From the NCBI GenBank assembly GCA_900543205.1, contig UQQM01000009.1, positions 11,081 through 75,080 of the forward strand: a DNA stretch of 64,000 nt. The letters run 5' to 3'. This DNA is from an uncultured Bacteroides sp. GTDB taxonomy: Bacteria > Bacteroidota > Bacteroidia > Bacteroidales > UBA932. Positions 62,633 to 64,000 of the stretch are shown here, in pieces. Position 1 is the stretch's first letter. Every line of letters starts with the position of its first letter. The notes below the pieces were generated by a model. It saw only the letters and a program-made list of their open reading frames with translations. It ran no database searches and was not told the DNA's origin. The translations under genes were made by a program, and so were the position numbers.

Positions 62633-63427
62633 TTACAGCAGCCTCTTCGCGGTTACCATCATATAGTCTTCAAGCTCGGGATACGAGAGCGTGAACGAAG
62701 GGCGGCCGTATGCGTAGGCAGCAAGCTCGTACTCGTTGTAGACGAACATCACTCCGTCTCCGGTGAATACGGGTGCGCACTCGGGCAGAGGCACGCTGTA
62801 GAAATCGTTCTCGTCAAGGAAATATGACTTGAGCTTGTTGTCGGAATCTATGTTCCAGTATGCCTTCAGGCCGTTCTTGACCAGGTTGGCGAAATTGTCG
62901 TCATATTTTCCGGTGAACACGTCCCAGCCGATGCGGCGGCCGTCAGCCTTGCGGAAGGTCATTCCGGAATACATCTGTGAGCCGTGGGCGCCTCCGAGAT
63001 AGAGGTCATGGGTGATGAAATAGGTCACGTAGTTCTCGTTCTCGGCATACTTGACGATGGTGGTGTTGTCCATGCAGTCGGAGCCGTCAAGTCCGTCGGA
63101 GAACATCTCGGTGTAGGTGGCTGAGAGAGCCGACACATAGTGGTTCAGCATGCCGTCGAAGTCGGTGCATGAGCCTTCCCAGCTTCCGCCGAGGGACTCG
63201 CTGACGAACTCGCCTATAGCCTTGGAAAGCATGGTGTTGGTGTCGGCGGGGGCGTCGAGCACGATTGAGATGGAGCCGGGGCCTTCGGCGGCTACGCTGT
63301 CGCGCTGTACAGGCAGCACTGCGGGCACTGCGTCAGTCTCAACCTTGGCGCTTCTGTCACAGCTGGCAACGGCGGCCAGCATGAGAGCTGCAATCATTGC
63401 AGCAGTAACGATTCTTGCAATCTTCAT
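62633..63427 (-). CDS. DUF3298-domain (RsiV-like) lipoprotein
   Basis: The start at 63427 gives 264 residues with a lipoprotein signal (MIAALMLAAVASCDRS). The frame continues upstream to 63844 only through the repeats and has no signal. A DUF4163-like region precedes a C-terminal DUF3298-like domain (YLGGAHGSQMYSGMTFRKADGR). Related domains occur in RsiV, a lysozyme-binding anti-sigma factor, but here there is no membrane helix or sigma-binding part, so that role should not be assumed. Confidence 0.82.
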   Translation of the reverse strand: MKIARIVTAAMIAALMLAAVASCDRSAKVETDAVPAVLPVQRDSVAAEGPGSISIVLDAPADTNTMLSKAIGEFVSESLGGSWEGSCTDFDGMLNHYVSALSATYTEMFSDGLDGSDCMDNTTIVKYAENENYVTYFITHDLYLGGAHGSQMYSGMTFRKADGRRIGWDVFTGKYDDNFANLVKNGLKAYWNIDSDNKLKSYFLDENDFYSVPLPECAPVFTGDGVMFVYNEYELAAYAYGRPSFTLSYPELEDYMMVTAKRLL

Positions 63428-63563
63428 AATATTCAGTGTTTTGACAATAGTCTCGAATGGCCTTGCGATGAATTTTGTAAAATTAGCAATTTTATCTGAA
63501 TCACCGCATTTGCATCGGCACTCCCGCCTCGCGGGTTTTTCCCGGCGCCCGTACCGCGACAGT

Positions 63564-63776
63564 GCAGCATCGTCCTGCGATTTTCGCTTCTGCTCCGGAG
63601 CCGGCAGGCGGCCTCCGTTCGAGGAGGCTTTTCCCAAAAGCTTTCCGCCTCCGAGGAAGGAGGGACTAACCGGCGCAGCATCGTCCTGCGATTTTCCGCT
63701 TCTGTTCCGGAGCCGGCAGGCGGCCTCCGCTCGAGGAGGCTTTTCCCAAGAGCTTTCCGCCTCCGAGGGCGGAGGG
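63564..63776. repeat. Two 0.1-kb direct repeats, structured, non-coding
   Basis: Copy 1 (about 63564-63664) and copy 2 (63675-63776) are near-identical, offset by 111 bp, with a one-base insertion and a few substitutions in copy 2. Each carries an internal hairpin GCCTCC-n6-GGAGGC and a second hairpin GCTTTT-CCC-AAAAGC (one pair becomes T-G in copy 2). The long reverse-strand frame through them lacks a start signal and is probably not a gene. Apart from these copies, the repeat at 63949 and one hairpin (CTGTCC-GAAA-GGGCAG near 63873-63888), nothing is recognised in 63428-64000. Confidence 0.75.
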
Positions 63777-63936
63777 CCGCCTGCCGGCGGAACAAAGGCC
63801 GCTGAAAAAATGTCAGCAAAACCGCCGAGGTTCGCTTTTTGCACTCGGGCATACCGGTCAGGAACGGTACGGCTGTCCGAAAGGGCAGACCGGCCCCGGC
63901 CGGCAGAACATAAACGACATTAAAACAACAACGATC

Positions 63937-63993
63937 ATGATCAGCGGCCTAGTCGACATTTGGGGTGATGGATTTGCGCCAAAATTATCCTAG
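63937..63993 (+). CDS. Possible 18-residue leader-type peptide at the window edge
   Basis: ATG at 63937 follows an A-rich stretch of the kind that precedes Bacteroidota start codons and opens an 18-codon frame (MISGLVDIWGDGFAPKLS) ending at 63993. It may be a real small peptide upstream of a gene beyond the window, or chance. Confidence 0.2.
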   Translation: MISGLVDIWGDGFAPKLS

Positions 63994-63999
63994 TCGACA
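63949..63999 (+). repeat. Ten-base direct repeat at 41-bp spacing, array possibly continuing past the window
   Basis: CTAGTCGACA occurs at 63949-63958 and again at 63990-63999, 41 bp apart. The window ends one base later, so whether this is a chance pair or the first unit of a tandem array cannot be decided here. Confidence 0.4.
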
Positions 64000-64000
64000 A

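Noticed and set aside
63564..63776. CRISPR array
   Set aside because: Only two copies of about 100 bp with a 10-bp gap, no spacer-sized unique segments and no cas genes nearby.
62633..63844. Longer 403-codon version of the DUF3298 gene
   Set aside because: The extra 139 codons run through the direct repeats and give repeated peptide. The true lipoprotein signal begins at 63427.

Overview
The window is a stretch of a GC-rich Bacteroidota chromosome, most likely a gut-type member of the order Bacteroidales. Support for this: a SusC/SusD pair, promoters of the Bacteroidota type (-33 TTG and -7 TAnnTTTG) in front of many genes, A-rich rather than Shine-Dalgarno leaders, the Bacteroidota versions of PurB, PurC, PurF, IspG, the DUF486 protein and the RND pump, and frequent ATA isoleucine codons. 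The genus cannot be fixed from the sequence alone.

Layout. 1-12.3 kb is a polysaccharide utilisation locus: the 3' part of a membrane-spanning TPR/HTH regulator, SusC, SusD, a putative surface glycan-binding lipoprotein with a recent internal duplication, a GH16 laminarinase-type lipoprotein and a GH3 beta-glucosidase. Together they look like a beta-1,3(-1,4)-glucan (laminarin-like) system. 12.3-14.0 kb carries a BlaI-type repressor and an M56/TonB-domain partner with a 27-bp palindrome at the repressor promoter. 14.05-14.7 kb is a low-GC HicAB toxin-antitoxin remnant with a shortened toxin and two palindromes upstream. 14.7-17.3 kb is a copper P-type ATPase with a CopZ-like domain fused to its C-terminus. 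Two secreted proteins of unknown role follow, then anaerobic ribonucleotide reductase (nrdDG), a MATE exporter and purA.

24.9-34.0 kb is a compact operon: ligA, a YihY-type membrane protein, a bifunctional RelA/SpoT enzyme, an Ig-like lipoprotein, an outer-membrane barrel protein and ispG. 34.0-39.8 kb is a reverse-strand operon of six genes with overlapping ends: C1 peptidase, pssA, a lipoprotein, a 3'-5' exonuclease, an RlmI-type methyltransferase and a DUF3089 hydrolase. A 116-bp strongly folded element lies upstream of it. 40.0-43.7 kb holds purine genes purC-purB diverging from purF, followed by a radical SAM protein.

44.5-47.3 kb is a cobalamin riboswitch, a BtuB-like receptor and a short BtuC-like permease. 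47.3-52.3 kb carries a cupin, a lipoprotein, a PagL-type lipid A deacylase, a probable Mn-type CDF exporter, a LytTR membrane regulator with direct repeats in its promoter, and a DUF486 protein. Two tRNA-Lys genes (TTT and CTT) follow. 52.7-59.4 kb holds a barrel protein and an RND tripartite pump. The window ends with a large multidomain DUF5689-type lipoprotein, a DUF3298 lipoprotein, and a non-coding stretch containing two 0.1-kb direct repeats and the beginning of a possible second repeat.

No prophage, IS element, CRISPR array or rRNA was recognised. The candidates I consider least explained are the structured element at 39834-39949, the repeats at the right end, the CopA-CopZ fusion, and several promoters that sit almost on top of start codons.
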